A DNA stretch of 64,000 bases from Streptomyces sp. NBC_00250 (lineage in GTDB: Bacteria; Actinomycetota; Actinomycetes; Streptomycetales; Streptomycetaceae): NCBI RefSeq assembly GCF_036192275.1, contig NZ_CP108088.1, forward strand, positions 2,915,501-2,979,500, given 5' to 3'. Position numbers and translations under genes: made by a program. Within the stretch, counting starts at the first letter, position 1. Each line of letters starts with the position of its first letter. The notes under the pieces are model-generated. The model saw nothing but the letters and a program-made list of their open reading frames with translations, was not told where the DNA came from and ran no database searches. Shown in pieces: positions 7,659-21,119 of the stretch.

Positions 7659-9170
7659 TCAGCCTTCGCTGACGCCCAGCTTCTCCAGGATCAGGTCCTT
7701 CACGCGCGCCGCGTCGGCCTGACCGCGGGTGGCCTTCATGACCGCGCCGACCAGGGCGCCGACCGCGGCGACCTTGCCGCCGCGGATCTTGTCGGCGATG
7801 GCCGCGTTGGCCGCGATGGCCTCCTCGACCGCCGTGCCGAGCGCGCCCTCGTCGGAGACGACCTTCAGACCGCGCTTCTCGACGACCGCGTCCGGGGTGC
7901 CCTCGCCGGCGAGAACGCCCTCGATGACCTGACGGGCCAGCTTGTCGTTCAGGTCGCCGGCGGCGACCAGGGCGGAGACCCGGGCCACGTCCGCCGGGGT
8001 GATCGCCAGCTCTTCGAGCGAGACGCCCTGCTCGTTGGCGTTACGGGCGAGCTCGCCCATCCACCACTTGCGGGCCGAGGCCGCGTCCGCGCCGGCCTCG
8101 ATCGTGGCGACGATCGCGTCGACCGCGCCGGCGTTGAGGATGGACTGCATGTCCAGCTCGGACACGCCCCACTCCTCGCGCAGCCGGTTGCGGCGCACCC
8201 GCGGCAGCTCGGGCAGGCCCTTGCGGAGCTCCTCGACCCACTCGCGGGCCGGGGCGACGGGGACGAGGTCGGGCTCCGGGAAGTACCGGTAGTCCTCGGC
8301 GTTGTCCTTGATGCGGCCCGAGGTGGTGGAGCCGTCCTCCTCGTGGAAGTGACGGGTCTCCTGCACGATCGTGCCGCCGGAGGACAGCACCGCGGCGTGG
8401 CGCTGGATCTCGAAGCGGGCAGCGCGCTCCACCGAACGGAGCGAGTTGACGTTCTTCGTCTCCGAGCGGGTGCCGAAGGTCTCCCGGCCGTGCGGGCGCA
8501 GCGACAGGTTCACGTCGCAGCGCATCTGGCCCTTGTCCATGCGCGCCTCGGAGACGTCGAGCGCGCGGATCAGCTCGCGCAGCTCGGCGACGTACGCCTT
8601 GGCGACCTCGGGGGCCCGCTCGCCCGCGCCCTCGATCGGCTTGGTGACGATCTCGATGAGGGGGATGCCGGCCCGGTTGTAGTCGAGCAGGGAGTGGGAC
8701 GCGCCGTGGATACGGCCGGTGGCGCCGCCGACGTGCAGCGACTTGCCGGTGTCCTCCTCCATGTGGGCGCGCTCGATCTCCACGCGGAAGACCTCGCCGT
8801 CCTCCAGCTGGACGTCCAGGTAGCCGTTGAAGGCGATCGGCTCGTCGTACTGGGAGGTCTGGAAGTTCTTCGGCATGTCCGGATAGAAGTAGTTCTTCCG
8901 GGCGAAGCGGCACCACTCGGCGATCTCGCAGTGCAGCGCGAGGCCGATCTTGATGGCGGACTCGACGCCGATCGCGTTGACGACGGGCAGCGAGCCGGGC
9001 AGACCGAGGCAGGTCGGGCAGGTCTGCGAGTTCGGCTCGGCGCCCAGCTCGGTCGAGCAGCCGCAGAACATCTTCGTCTTGGTGCCGAGCTCGACATGGA
9101 CCTCCAGGCCCATGACGGGGTCGTACTCGGCGAGCGCCGCTTCGTACGACAGCAGTTCAGTGACAGTCAC
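7659..9170 (-). CDS. gatB: Aspartyl/glutamyl-tRNA(Asn/Gln) amidotransferase subunit B
   Basis: The 503-residue protein is full length for GatB, the tRNA-binding kinase-like subunit of the GatCAB complex, which converts misacylated Glu-tRNA(Gln) and Asp-tRNA(Asn) to the correct amidated forms in the cytoplasm. Family motifs are [20 protein letters not shown], the zinc cysteine group (FCGC with CPTCLG), [11 protein letters not shown] and [12 protein letters not shown]. The helical and YqeY-like tail domains complete the C-terminus. Translation starts at a GTG at 9170 behind GAGGGAA. It follows gatC, gatA and a small membrane gene in one leftward operon; the 26-bp gap to the small gene has no terminator. 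Confidence 0.97.
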   Translation of the reverse strand: MTVTELLSYEAALAEYDPVMGLEVHVELGTKTKMFCGCSTELGAEPNSQTCPTCLGLPGSLPVVNAIGVESAIKIGLALHCEIAEWCRFARKNYFYPDMPKNFQTSQYDEPIAFNGYLDVQLEDGEVFRVEIERAHMEEDTGKSLHVGGATGRIHGASHSLLDYNRAGIPLIEIVTKPIEGAGERAPEVAKAYVAELRELIRALDVSEARMDKGQMRCDVNLSLRPHGRETFGTRSETKNVNSLRSVERAARFEIQRHAAVLSSGGTIVQETRHFHEEDGSTTSGRIKDNAEDYRYFPEPDLVPVAPAREWVEELRKGLPELPRVRRNRLREEWGVSELDMQSILNAGAVDAIVATIEAGADAASARKWWMGELARNANEQGVSLEELAITPADVARVSALVAAGDLNDKLARQVIEGVLAGEGTPDAVVEKRGLKVVSDEGALGTAVEEAIAANAAIADKIRGGKVAAVGALVGAVMKATRGQADAARVKDLILEKLGVSEG

Positions 9171-9196
9171 GAGAATTCCCTCTGATGCCTTCGGCC

Positions 9197-9442
9197 TCAG
9201 CCGAACAGGACGTCGTCGTCACCGATGCGCTTCAGCTCGCGAACGAGGAGAGCGACACCGGTGGCGATGGCGGCGGCGGAGACGACGGCGTCGATCAGCT
9301 TGAGCGTGTCGTGCTCGCTGCGGGCCGTACGGGCGCGCTTGACGACGCCCATCAGGCCGAACGCGGTGGTGCCGATGGACAGGTACGTGCCGGTCTTGGA
9401 CTTCTTGAAGCCCTTGGCCTTCTGCAGTGCACTGGTACTCAC
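9197..9442 (-). CDS. Small conserved-type membrane protein in the gatCAB operon
   Basis: The 81-residue product starts at a GTG overlapping the gatA stop by four bases (GTGA), so it is translationally coupled. It begins [17 protein letters not shown], has a weakly hydrophobic segment ([17 protein letters not shown]), a stretch with charged residues and a second helix ([21 protein letters not shown]), and ends IGDDDVLFG. Two short helices with basic loops suggest a small inner-membrane protein. I do not recognise a functional family. The position between gatA and gatB is the main clue, but it does not prove a role in tRNA amidation. Confidence 0.75.
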   Translation of the reverse strand: MSTSALQKAKGFKKSKTGTYLSIGTTAFGLMGVVKRARTARSEHDTLKLIDAVVSAAAIATGVALLVRELKRIGDDDVLFG

Positions 9443-10935
9443 AGCGACGGAGCCTCCTCGAGCAGTGGGTGCCCCCACTTTTCCACGAAGGCGGCCTCGA
9501 CGGCGGCGCCGACCTTGTACAGCCGGTCGTCCTTCATGGCGGGAGCGATGATCTGCAGACCGACCGGCAGACCGTCCTCGGGCGCCAGGCCGCAGGGCAG
9601 CGACATGGCGGCGTTGCCGGCCAGGTTGGTCGGGATGGTGCACAGGTCCGCGAGGTACATCGCCATCGGGTCGTCGGCGCGCTCGCCGATCGGGAAGGCG
9701 GTGGTGGGGGTCGTCGGGGAGACGATCACGTCCACCTCCTCGAAGGCCTTCTCGAACTCGCGGGTGATCAGGGTCCGGACCTTCTGGGCCGAGCCGTAGT
9801 ACGCGTCGTAGTAGCCGGAGCTGAGCGCGTACGTACCGAGGATGATGCGGCGCTTGACCTCGTCGCCGAAGCCCGCCTCACGGGTGAGGGCGGTGACGTC
9901 CTCGGCGGACCGCGTGCCGTCGTCGCCGACCCGGAGGCCGTAACGCATGGCGTCGAAGCGGGCCAGGTTCGAGGAGCACTCGGACGGCGCGATCAGGTAG
10001 TACGCCGAGAGGGCGAGGTCGAAGGTCGGGCAGTCCAGCTCGACGATCTCGGCGCCCAGCGACTTGAGCAGTTCGACGGACTCGTCGAAGCGCTGCACGA
10101 CACCGGCCTGGTAGCCCTCGCCGCGGAACTGCTTGACGACGCCGACGCGCATGCCGGCGACCGAGCCGTTGCGCGCGGCCTCGACGACCGGCGGGACCGG
10201 GGCGTCGATGGAGGTCGAGTCGAGCGGGTCGTGCCCGGCGATCGCCTCGTGCAGGAGGGCCGCGTCCAGGACCGTACGGGCGCAGGGGCCGCCCTGGTCG
10301 AGGGAGGACGAGAAGGCCACCATGCCGTAGCGGGAGACGCCGCCGTACGTCGGCTTGACGCCGACGGTGCCGGTGACGGCGGCGGGCTGGCGGATGGAAC
10401 CGCCGGTGTCCGTGCCGATGGCGAGGGGCGCCTCGTACGCGGCGAGGGCGGCGGACGAGCCGCCGCCGGAGCCGCCGGGGATCCGGGTCAGGTCCCAGGG
10501 GTTGCCGGTCGGACCGTACGCGCTGTTCTCGGTGGACGACCCCATGGCGAACTCGTCCATGTTGGTCTTGCCGAGGATGACGACGTCGGCGGCCTTCAGG
10601 TTCTTGACCAGCGTCGCGTCGTACGGCGGGATCCAGCCCTCGAGGATCTTCGAGCCCACGGTCGTCGGCATGCCGGCGGTGGTGAAGATGTCCTTGAGCG
10701 CGAGCGGCACACCGGCGAGCGGGCCGAGCTTCTCGCCGCGGGCGCGCTTCTCGTCGACGGCACGGGCCTGGGCGAGCGCGCCCTCACGGTCGACGTGCAG
10801 GAAGGCGTGGACCTTCTCGTCGACGGCCTCGATACGGGCGAGGTGCGCCTCGGTGACCTCGACGGCGGTCAGTTCGCCGGAGGCGATCTTCCCGGCGATC
10901 TCGGCCGCGGTGAGCTTGATGATGTTGTCCGTCAT
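9439..10935 (-). CDS. gatA: Aspartyl/glutamyl-tRNA(Asn/Gln) amidotransferase subunit A
   Basis: The 498-residue amidase-signature protein is the glutaminase subunit of GatCAB and produces ammonia that is channelled to GatB. The catalytic Lys-cisSer-Ser triad is visible as Lys81 (LALKD), Ser156 ([11 protein letters not shown]) and Ser180 ([11 protein letters not shown]). The C-terminal substrate-binding region has [18 protein letters not shown] and [13 protein letters not shown]. The ATG at 10935 lies 5 bp after the gatC stop, so the genes are co-transcribed and probably coupled. The length and motifs are standard. Confidence 0.97.
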   Translation of the reverse strand: MTDNIIKLTAAEIAGKIASGELTAVEVTEAHLARIEAVDEKVHAFLHVDREGALAQARAVDEKRARGEKLGPLAGVPLALKDIFTTAGMPTTVGSKILEGWIPPYDATLVKNLKAADVVILGKTNMDEFAMGSSTENSAYGPTGNPWDLTRIPGGSGGGSSAALAAYEAPLAIGTDTGGSIRQPAAVTGTVGVKPTYGGVSRYGMVAFSSSLDQGGPCARTVLDAALLHEAIAGHDPLDSTSIDAPVPPVVEAARNGSVAGMRVGVVKQFRGEGYQAGVVQRFDESVELLKSLGAEIVELDCPTFDLALSAYYLIAPSECSSNLARFDAMRYGLRVGDDGTRSAEDVTALTREAGFGDEVKRRIILGTYALSSGYYDAYYGSAQKVRTLITREFEKAFEEVDVIVSPTTPTTAFPIGERADDPMAMYLADLCTIPTNLAGNAAMSLPCGLAPEDGLPVGLQIIAPAMKDDRLYKVGAAVEAAFVEKWGHPLLEEAPSL

Positions 10936-10940
10936 GACTG

Positions 10941-11237
10941 TTAGTCCTCCCCCAGGATCTGCGGCACCTTGAAACGCTGCTGCTCCTGGGCCGGGGCGCC
11001 GGAGAGCGCCTGCTCGGGGGTGAGCGACGGACGGACCTCGTCCGCGCGCATGACATTGGTCAGCGGCAGCGGGTGGGAGGTCGGCGGTACGTCTTGGTCG
11101 GCGACCTCGGAGACGCGGGCGACCGCGCCGATGATGTCGTCGAGCTGGCCGGCGAAGTGATCGAGTTCTTCGCCCTTCAGCTCCAGACGCGCCAGCCGTG
11201 CGAGGTGGGCGACCTCCTCGCGCGTGATGCCAGGCAT
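10941..11237 (-). CDS. gatC: Aspartyl/glutamyl-tRNA(Asn/Gln) amidotransferase subunit C
   Basis: The 98-residue protein has the GatC pattern: [20 protein letters not shown] near the N-terminus and [15 protein letters not shown] in the belt that wraps the GatA/GatB interface. It stabilises the amidotransferase complex and has no catalytic residues. The ATG at 11237 is preceded by GAGGATC. It is the first gene of the leftward gatCA-(small gene)-gatB operon; the promoter should lie in 11238-11343, before the end of the GGDEF-EAL gene. Confidence 0.95.
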   Translation of the reverse strand: MPGITREEVAHLARLARLELKGEELDHFAGQLDDIIGAVARVSEVADQDVPPTSHPLPLTNVMRADEVRPSLTPEQALSGAPAQEQQRFKVPQILGED

Positions 11238-11343
11238 GCGGATCCTCACGGGGTGAGCTTGATGGTGTGGGCCCATCCTATGGGGCCGGTGCCGCTGCCC
11301 GTGAAACGGTTTGCCCGGGGTCGTCGCGCCGGGGTGACACGGC

Positions 11344-13458
11344 CTACTGGACGACGTGGCCGGAGGGCTGGTCCACGGCGATCTCGGCGGCGATGTCGGC
11401 GGGTCGGCGCCAGCCGTGCTCGCCGCGGGCGAGGAGCCAGGCGGTGGCCTCGCCGGGCGGCATCGCGGCGGCGACCAGCCAGCCCTGGACGGCGTCGCAG
11501 CCCAGGTCGCGCAGGCGCTCCCAGGTCTCGTCGTCCTCGACGCCCTCGGCGACGACGAGGAGGCCGAGGGAGTGGGCGAGGTCGACGGTGCAGCGGACGA
11601 TCTCGGCGTCCTCGGTGTCGACGGCGAGCCGGGCCACGAAGGAGCGGTCGATCTTCAGTTCGCTGACGGGGAGCCGGCGCAGATGGACGAGCGAGGAGTA
11701 GCCGGTGCCGAAGTCGTCGAGGGACATCTTGACGCCGTGGCCGGTGAGGCCGTTGAGCGTGTCGGCGGCCCGCTGGGGGTCCTCCAGGAGGACGTGCTCC
11801 GTTATCTCCAGCTGGAGCGCTCCGGCCGGGACGCCGTGGCGGGCGAGCCGGGCGGCGACGGCACCCGCGAAGCCGGGGGTGTGCACGTCGCGCGGGGAGA
11901 CGTTGACGGCGACCGGCACGTTGAGGCCCTGGGCGCGCCAGCGGGCGACCTGGGCGAGGGCGGTCTCCAGGACGTACTCGGTGAGGTGGGGCATCAGGCC
12001 GGAGGACTCGGCGATGGCGATGAACTCGTCCGGCGGGACCTTGCCGCGCTCGGGGTGGACCCATCGGACGAGCGCTTCGAGTCCGGCGACCTGGCCGTCG
12101 AAGCGCACCTTGGGCTGGTAGTGGAGTTCGACCTCGCCGGCGTCGAGGGCGCGGCGCAGGTCGCCGAGGAGGCCGAGCCGGTCGGGGGTGTTGGAGTCGC
12201 GCTTGGACTCGTAGACCTCGACGCCGGTGCGGTCGCGCTTGGCCTGGTACATGGCGACGTCGGCGCGGCGCAGCAGGCCCTCGGCGTCGAGGGCGTGGTC
12301 GGGGAAGACGGCGACGCCGGCGCTGGCCTCCAGGACGAGGGTGAGTCCGTCGAGGTCGAGCGGGGAGGAGAGTTCGGCGACGAGGTGGCGGGCGACCCGC
12401 TGGGCACTGGTGGTGGAGTCGGCGGTGGGCAGCAGGACGGCGAACTCGTCGCCGCCGAGGCGGGCGGCCTCGGCGCCGCGGGGCAGGGCGAGGCGGAGGC
12501 GTTCGGCGATCTGGAGGAGCAGCCGGTCGCCCGCGAGGTGTCCGAGGGTGTCGTTGACCGATCGGAAACGGTCGAGGTCGATCAGGACGAGGGCGGCGCG
12601 GGCCCCTTCGCCCTCGGCCTCCTCCAGGGCGGTCCAGGCCCGCTCCAGGAGCCACTGGCGGTTGGGGAGTCCGGTCAGCGGGTCGCGCAGCTGCTCCTCG
12701 GCGCGGGCGCGGGCGATCCACAGGGTGGAGTCGAGGGCGATGAGGGGGACGGCGAAGAGCGGCAGCAGGACGGGCCGGGTGGCGGCGACGACGCAGATCA
12801 GCGGGGCGATGCCGAGCAGCGCGACGGCGACGAGGCCCTGCCGCAGGAGGGCGGTGCGGGCGACGGTGGGCAGTCCGCGGCCCTGGGGGGCGAGCGTGTA
12901 CCACAGGAGGAGCCGGGTCACCACGAGGTAGGTGGCGGCGGCGAGCACGACTTCCGGGAGGTCCCCGATCGTCCAGTCGAGGGGCTGCCAGGGCTGTTCG
13001 ACCGTGGGGACGTCGCCGAAGAGGGCGAGGACGAGGGCGGCGGCGGCGACGCCGAGGATGTCGGCGGCGCCGTGCAGCAGGCCCTGGCGCCAGCGGTGCC
13101 GGCGGGCGGCGCCGACCAGGGTGACGACCGTCAGCGAGACGAGTCCGGCGGGCACCCAGCCGTAGAGCAGGAGGACGGCGAGGGTGAGGGCGGCGCCCGA
13201 ACCGGTGCCTCCCCACCAGCGGTCACGGCCGAGGGCGACCAGGTGGCCGACGATGAGGCCGGTGAGGACGGCGAGGGACCAGCCGGTGACCCCGCCGGGG
13301 AAGAGTCCGGTGCCGGCGCTCAGGGCTTGCTGGAGCCCGACGACGAGTACGACGGCGGCGATGCCCACCACGGCTGCGGGCAGCCGGGAGGTGAAGCCCG
13401 GGGACCCCGCACGGCCGTGCGGCCGTGGGACCGGGGCGGCGCTCTCGGTCGGTTCCAT
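11344..13458 (-). CDS. rmdB: Membrane GGDEF-EAL protein, RmdB-like cyclic di-GMP enzyme
   Basis: The 704-residue protein has about six to eight N-terminal membrane helices, then a GGDEF domain ([37 protein letters not shown]) and an EAL domain ([47 protein letters not shown]). Both active-site signatures are intact. In Streptomyces the RmdB protein, encoded beside ligA and gatCAB, is a cyclic-di-GMP phosphodiesterase affecting morphology; the architecture and neighbours match that gene. I chose the ATG at 13458 because GAGAGGGACGGGA precedes it; another ATG at 13527 in the same frame has no ribosome site. The protein should sit in the cytoplasmic membrane with its enzymatic part inside. Confidence 0.85.
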   Translation of the reverse strand: MEPTESAAPVPRPHGRAGSPGFTSRLPAAVVGIAAVVLVVGLQQALSAGTGLFPGGVTGWSLAVLTGLIVGHLVALGRDRWWGGTGSGAALTLAVLLLYGWVPAGLVSLTVVTLVGAARRHRWRQGLLHGAADILGVAAAALVLALFGDVPTVEQPWQPLDWTIGDLPEVVLAAATYLVVTRLLLWYTLAPQGRGLPTVARTALLRQGLVAVALLGIAPLICVVAATRPVLLPLFAVPLIALDSTLWIARARAEEQLRDPLTGLPNRQWLLERAWTALEEAEGEGARAALVLIDLDRFRSVNDTLGHLAGDRLLLQIAERLRLALPRGAEAARLGGDEFAVLLPTADSTTSAQRVARHLVAELSSPLDLDGLTLVLEASAGVAVFPDHALDAEGLLRRADVAMYQAKRDRTGVEVYESKRDSNTPDRLGLLGDLRRALDAGEVELHYQPKVRFDGQVAGLEALVRWVHPERGKVPPDEFIAIAESSGLMPHLTEYVLETALAQVARWRAQGLNVPVAVNVSPRDVHTPGFAGAVAARLARHGVPAGALQLEITEHVLLEDPQRAADTLNGLTGHGVKMSLDDFGTGYSSLVHLRRLPVSELKIDRSFVARLAVDTEDAEIVRCTVDLAHSLGLLVVAEGVEDDETWERLRDLGCDAVQGWLVAAAMPPGEATAWLLARGEHGWRRPADIAAEIAVDQPSGHVVQ

Positions 13459-13746
13459 TCCCGTCCCTCTCACAGGCGGCGGTGCCGTCGGTGTGCCATG
13501 GGCCGCGTGCCCGCGGCCGTCCGTCATGCGGCTGCCGTCGGGCGGCCGTTACACGTGCCACGGGGGCCGATGTCCCGACGCCACGACGGGCAGAGCCCTC
13601 GCGCGGCCGTGCAGGACAAGACGCACTGTCACCACACTAGGCCGCCGAGGGCTCCGGCGGGCAGCGCTCTCCCTCTCTTGCCCGAATGCGACCTGGCCAC
13701 CCGTAACGATCTGGTATGCGCCGAACGGGTGAGCTGCGCGGGGCTG
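13459..13746. other. Upstream region of the GGDEF-EAL gene
   Basis: This is most of a 329-bp stretch without a gene between two leftward genes. It should carry the promoter of the GGDEF-EAL gene. I found no convincing protein frame or conserved RNA, and no clear operator. Confidence 0.4.
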
Positions 13747-13774
13747 TCGCGAGGGCCCGGCGGGGCCCTCGCGA
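13747..13774 (-). terminator. Terminator after ligA
   Basis: A perfect 12-bp stem (13747-13758 with 13763-13774) with the loop GGCG lies 13 bp beyond the ligA stop. Confidence 0.8.
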
Positions 13775-13787
13775 GAGGGTCGGGATG

Positions 13788-17017
<3,230 letters not shown>

Positions 17018-17019
17018 GT

Positions 17020-17709
17020 CTAGCGTCCCGGGCGAACGGTGAGGTCGTTGATCTCCGCGTCGCGCGGCAGGTCGATGGCGGTGAGGATCGCCGTCGCGAC
17101 CGACTCGGGGTCGATCCACTTCGACGGGTCGTACTCCTTGCCCTCCTGGGAGTGGACCTTGGCCTGCATGGGGCTCGCGGTACGGCCCGGGTAGACCGAG
17201 GTGACCCGCACGCCGTTGCCGTGCTCCTCGTGGCGCAGGGAGTCGGCGAGGGCCTTGAGGCCGTGCTTGGAGGCGGCGTACGCGCCCCACTCGGCGTGCG
17301 CGGCGAGCCCGGCGCCCGAGTTCACGAAGACGACGTGGCCCTGGGAGACCCGCAGCTGGGGCAGCAGGTGCCGGGTCAGTTCGGCGGGGGCGACCAGGTT
17401 GACGTTGAGCTGGTGGTGCCAGGTCTTGGGGGTGAGGTCCCCGATCGGCCCGAGGTCGACGACGCCCGCGATGTGCAGCAGGCTGTCCACCCGCCCCGGC
17501 ATGGTCTGGTGCGAGAACGCCCAGGAGAGCCGGTCCGGGTCGGCGAGGTCCCCGACGAGCGTGCGGGCGCCCGGGAACTGCGCGGCGAGCTCCTTGGCCC
17601 GCCCCGCGTCGCGCGCGTGGAGCACGAGTTCGTCCCCCCGCGCGTGGAGGCGGCGCGCGACGGCCGCGCCGATGCCGGAACCGGCTCCGGTGATCACATG
17701 TGTAGCCAT
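17020..17709 (-). CDS. Short-chain dehydrogenase/reductase
   Basis: The product has about 229 residues. The cofactor motif is TGAGSGIG near the N-terminus, the structural NAG-type segment is LLHIAGVVDLGP, and the catalytic centre is Ser in VNSGAGL plus YAASKHGLKAL (YxxxK). It ends VRPGR. This is a classical cytoplasmic NAD(P)-dependent oxidoreductase; the substrate is not predictable. I chose the ATG at 17709 (MATHVITG); an in-frame ATG at 17718 is also possible. It lies 16 bp after the LOG-family stop and 2 bp before the MetE-like start. Confidence 0.85.
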   Translation of the reverse strand: MATHVITGAGSGIGAAVARRLHARGDELVLHARDAGRAKELAAQFPGARTLVGDLADPDRLSWAFSHQTMPGRVDSLLHIAGVVDLGPIGDLTPKTWHHQLNVNLVAPAELTRHLLPQLRVSQGHVVFVNSGAGLAAHAEWGAYAASKHGLKALADSLRHEEHGNGVRVTSVYPGRTASPMQAKVHSQEGKEYDPSKWIDPESVATAILTAIDLPRDAEINDLTVRPGR

Positions 17710-17725
17710 GGTCACCATGCTCGCA

Positions 17726-18265
17726 TCAGCGGGCGGCGATGTTCGCCTCCAGGTGGGCGAGGGCCGCGGGGGCGTCCTCGGCGAAGAAGACGAGCTCGGT
17801 GAGGGGGATCGGGAGGAAGCCCTCCTCGTCCATCCGGCGGAACTGGGCCTTCAGACCGTCGTAGAAGCCGGCCGTGTTGAGCAGGACCACCGGCTTGGTG
17901 TGCTTGCCGTGCTTCTTCAGCTCCAGGATCTCGGTGGCCTCGTCGAGGGTGCCGGTGCCGCCGACCATGACCACGATCGCGTCGGACTTGGCGAGGAGGA
18001 GCGCCTTGCGCTCGGCCAGGTCCCCGGCGACGACCATCTCGTCCGCGTTCGGGCGGGCCTTGTGGGCGAGGAAGTCGACGGAGACGCCCACGAGCCGGCC
18101 GCCCGCCTCCTCGACGCCGTCGGCGACGACCTTCATCAGACCGGTGTCGGAGCCGCCCCAGACCAGGGTGTGGCCGGCCTTGCCGAGGAGCCGCGCGAAG
18201 TCGCGGGCGGGGGTCGTGTAGCGCTCGTCGAGGTCGGCCGCGGAGAGGAAGACACAGATGTTCAT
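17726..18265 (-). CDS. LOG-family (TIGR00730-type) nucleotide-binding protein
   Basis: The 179-residue Rossmann protein has VWGGSDTGLMKVVADGV, ALLLAKSDAIVVMVGGTGTLDE and TEILELKKHGKHTKPVVLLN. The VGGTGTLDE motif corresponds to the PGGxGTxxE site of LOG proteins (cytokinin-activating nucleotide phosphoribohydrolases and lysine-decarboxylase-like proteins), with V in place of P. It probably removes ribose 5-phosphate from a nucleoside monophosphate, but the exact substrate is unknown. The ATG at 18265 has GGTGGGG in front. It is the first gene of the leftward operon ending in ligA; the promoter lies in the short divergent gap with the hydrolase gene. Confidence 0.8.
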   Translation of the reverse strand: MNICVFLSAADLDERYTTPARDFARLLGKAGHTLVWGGSDTGLMKVVADGVEEAGGRLVGVSVDFLAHKARPNADEMVVAGDLAERKALLLAKSDAIVVMVGGTGTLDEATEILELKKHGKHTKPVVLLNTAGFYDGLKAQFRRMDEEGFLPIPLTELVFFAEDAPAALAHLEANIAAR

Positions 18266-18372
18266 GGCCCCACCGTAGGCCGTGACCAGCGGCTTCGGCG
18301 CCGTCCGAAGTTCTTTCGGGAAATCCCGCCGGGCGCCGATGAGTTCCGGTGACGGGTCCGGTCTCACCTGCC

Positions 18373-19161
18373 ATGGACGAGGTGAGCACCACGCTGAGCA
18401 GGGTTCAGGGACGGGTCACGTCACGGGACGGGACGCCGATCGCCTACGAGCGGTACGGGGACGGGCCGCCGCTCGTCCTGGTGAGCGGTGCCCTGGGGAC
18501 GGCCGAGGGCGAGCGTTCGCTGGGCGGGCTCCTCGCCCGGCGCTTCTCGGTCGTGGCGTACGACCGGAGGGGGCGCGGCGGAAGCGGCGACACGGGGCCG
18601 TACGCGGTGGAGCGGGAGTTCGAGGACCTGGCCGCGGTGGTCGGCGAGGCCGGGGCGGGGGCCGCCCTGCACGGGGCTGGTACGGGGGGCGTGCTCGCCC
18701 TCGCCGCGGTGGCCGCGGGGCTGTCGGCGGGGGCGGTGTCGGTGTACGAGCCGCCGTACTCGGCGGAGGCCGCCGAGCGGTGGCGGCAGGTGGCCGCGCT
18801 GCTCGGCCAGGGCCGGCGGGCCGCGGCGCTCGACCTGTTCCTGGCGGACTCGGCCGTGCCCGAGGAGCTGCGGTTCGGGGTCGCGGACCTGGCCCGCACC
18901 CTCGCGTACGACATCGCCGTCCTGGGCGACGGGACGGTGCCGGAGCGGCTCCTCGCCCGGGTCCACGCGCGCGTCCTGGTGGTCGACGGGGGCGCGAGCC
19001 CGGCGGGGACCCGGCACGCGGCCCGTGCCGTGACGGGCGCGCTCCCCCGGGCCCGGCACCGCACCCTGACCGGCCAGACGCACGAGGTGGGCCCGCACGT
19101 CCTGGCCCCGGTCCTGGAGGAGTTCCTCACGGAGGACCGGGAGACCGCGGAGGCGGCCTGA
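18373..19161 (+). CDS. Alpha/beta-hydrolase-fold protein with altered nucleophile elbow
   Basis: The 262-residue protein keeps the fold: PPLVLVSGALGTAEG (oxyanion region), FSVVAYDRRGRGGSGDTGPY, VLVVDGG and a C-terminal TGQTHEVGPHVLAPVL holding the His. The usual G-x-S-x-G nucleophile elbow reads GAGTGG, with Gly where the catalytic Ser should be, so hydrolysis by the standard mechanism is doubtful. Close relatives in actinobacteria normally have G-H-S-S/M-G here. The start is uncertain between a GTG at 18349 and the ATG at 18373. It is transcribed alone to the right, divergent from the LOG-family gene. Confidence 0.75.
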   Translation: MDEVSTTLSRVQGRVTSRDGTPIAYERYGDGPPLVLVSGALGTAEGERSLGGLLARRFSVVAYDRRGRGGSGDTGPYAVEREFEDLAAVVGEAGAGAALHGAGTGGVLALAAVAAGLSAGAVSVYEPPYSAEAAERWRQVAALLGQGRRAAALDLFLADSAVPEELRFGVADLARTLAYDIAVLGDGTVPERLLARVHARVLVVDGGASPAGTRHAARAVTGALPRARHRTLTGQTHEVGPHVLAPVLEEFLTEDRETAEAA

Positions 19162-19220
19162 GCGGCCCTCCACGGTGGGGCCTCGGGACCTGCCAGGAGG
19201 GGCCGGGAGGCCCGGGAGGA

Positions 19221-20360
19221 CTACGCCGTCGCTGCCGCCGCGGTCGTCGTGCGGCGGGTCGTCGTGGCGATCGTGGCGGAGCCCACCACGCGCGTGCCGT
19301 CGTACAGCACGATCGCCTGGCCCGGGGCGACGCCGCGGACGGGCTCGGCGAAGGCGACCGTGAGCTCGCCGTCCGTCAGGGACGCCGTCACCTCGGTCTC
19401 GCCGCCGTGGGCGCGGAGCTGGGCGGTGTAGCGGCCCTCGCCCTCCGGCGCGGTGCCGCACCAGCGGGGCTTGATCGCGGTCAGGCCCGTGACGTCCAGG
19501 GCCTCGACGGGGCCCACCGTGACCGTGTTGTTCACCGGCGAGATGTCGAGGACGTAGCGGGGCTTGCCGTCCGCGGCCGGGTGGCCGATCCGCAGGCCCT
19601 TGCGCTGGCCGATGGTGAAGCCGTACGCGCCCTCGTGGGTGCCGACCTTCGCGCCCGCCTCGTCGACGATGTCGCCCTCCGCCTTGCCCAGGCGGGAGGC
19701 GAGGAAGCCCTGGGTGTCGCCGTCGGCGATGAAGCAGATGTCGTGGCTGTCGGGCTTCTTCGCGACCGCGAGCCCGCGCCGCTCGGCCTCCGCCCGGATC
19801 TCGTCCTTGGTGGTGAGGGTGTCGCCCAGCGGGAACATCGCGTGCGCCAGCTGCTTCTCGTCCAGCACGCCCAGGACGTACGACTGGTCCTTCGCCATGT
19901 CGGAGGCCCGGTGCAGCTCACGGGTGCCGTCCTCGTTCAGGACGACCGTCGCGTAGTGGCCGGTGCAGACCGCGTCGAAGCCGAGGGCCAGCGCCTTGTC
20001 GAGCAGCGCGGCGAACTTGATCTTCTCGTTGCAGCGCAGGCACGGGTTGGGAGTGCGACCGGCCTCGTACTCGGCGACGAAGTCGTCCACGACGTCCTCG
20101 CGGAAGCGCTCGGCGAGGTCCCACACGTAGAACGGGATGCCGATGACGTCGGCCGCCCGGCGCGCGTCACGGGAGTCCTCGATCGTGCAGCAGCCACGCG
20201 CTCCCGTACGGAAGGACTGCGGGTTCGCGGAGAGGGCGAGGTGCACGCCGGTGACGTCGTGGCCGGCTTCGGCGGCACGGGCGGCGGCGACGGCGGAGTC
20301 CACTCCGCCCGACATGGCGGCGAGGACGCGAAGGGGGCGCGGGGGCGGAGTCTGAGTCAT
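19221..20360 (-). CDS. mnmA: tRNA-specific 2-thiouridylase
   Basis: The 379-residue enzyme inserts sulfur at C2 of U34 in tRNA(Lys/Glu/Gln). The PP-loop SGGVDSAV lies at residues 17-24, the first catalytic Cys in [14 protein letters not shown] (about Cys107) and the second in [12 protein letters not shown]. The C-terminal beta-barrel ends with a Thr/Ala-rich tail. The ATG at 20360 is preceded by TGGTAGGG. Sulfur is delivered by a cysteine desulfurase, and one is encoded nearby at 21120-22283, separated by the opposite-strand amidase gene. Confidence 0.96.
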   Translation of the reverse strand: MTQTPPPRPLRVLAAMSGGVDSAVAAARAAEAGHDVTGVHLALSANPQSFRTGARGCCTIEDSRDARRAADVIGIPFYVWDLAERFREDVVDDFVAEYEAGRTPNPCLRCNEKIKFAALLDKALALGFDAVCTGHYATVVLNEDGTRELHRASDMAKDQSYVLGVLDEKQLAHAMFPLGDTLTTKDEIRAEAERRGLAVAKKPDSHDICFIADGDTQGFLASRLGKAEGDIVDEAGAKVGTHEGAYGFTIGQRKGLRIGHPAADGKPRYVLDISPVNNTVTVGPVEALDVTGLTAIKPRWCGTAPEGEGRYTAQLRAHGGETEVTASLTDGELTVAFAEPVRGVAPGQAIVLYDGTRVVGSATIATTTRRTTTAAAATA

Positions 20361-20421
20361 AGCCCTACCAGGGTACGGGGCGCCGGGAACCGGAGTCGCG
20401 GTAGTAAGCGTTCTCGGTGTC

Positions 20422-21081
20422 ATGGGGAGCAGGGCGAAGGGTTCGGACAGGCGGGTGGGGCGGCGCGCGGTGCTGCTCGGCGGCGGGGTCGCCGTGCTGG
20501 GCACGGCCGCGCTGGCCAGGGACGAGCTGGCGCGCGCCTGGTGGCGGCTGCCGGGGATGGAGAAGAAGCGGGTCGAGGGCGAGCTCGACCACCGGGCCGC
20601 CGAGTGGACCTCGGCGTCGCGGGCGAACTGGCGGCGGGCCGACCGGCCGGACGACTACCGGATCGACCGGGTCGTGATCCATGTGGTGCAGGGCAGCTAC
20701 GCGACCGCGCTGAAGGTCTTCAAGGACCCCGGGCACGGGGCCGCCGCGCACTACGTGGTCCGCAAGGACGGGCATGTGGCGCAGATGATCCGGGAGCTCG
20801 ACGTCGCCTTCCACGCCGGGAGCCGTGACATGAACGAGCGGAGCATCGGCATCGAGCACGAGGGCTTCGTGGACCGGCCGCAGGACTTCACGGCGGCGAT
20901 GTACGCGGGGTCGGCGCGGCTGACGGCCGACATATGCGCCCGGTACGGGATACCCGTGGACCGGGAGCACATCATCGGGCACGTGGAGGTCGAGGGAACC
21001 GATCACACCGACCCCGGTCCGCACTGGGACTGGGACCGCTATCTGAAGCTGGTGCGGGAGGCGCCGAAGGCACGCGCGTGA
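20422..21081 (+). CDS. Secreted N-acetylmuramoyl-L-alanine amidase (Amidase_2)
   Basis: The 219-residue protein has an N-terminal [18 protein letters not shown] segment resembling a Tat signal, then an Amidase_2 domain: [46 protein letters not shown] and [17 protein letters not shown]. Likely zinc ligands are His87, His187 and Asp197, with Glu145 as catalytic acid. It should cleave the muramic acid-to-peptide bond of peptidoglycan outside the membrane. It sits alone on the plus strand between mnmA and the desulfurase gene, and a role in cell-wall turnover is the simplest reading. Confidence 0.9.
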   Translation: MGSRAKGSDRRVGRRAVLLGGGVAVLGTAALARDELARAWWRLPGMEKKRVEGELDHRAAEWTSASRANWRRADRPDDYRIDRVVIHVVQGSYATALKVFKDPGHGAAAHYVVRKDGHVAQMIRELDVAFHAGSRDMNERSIGIEHEGFVDRPQDFTAAMYAGSARLTADICARYGIPVDREHIIGHVEVEGTDHTDPGPHWDWDRYLKLVREAPKARA

Positions 21082-21119
21082 GTGCCTTCCCTCCGGACGT
21101 CGGCCGAGGCGTCGGGACG

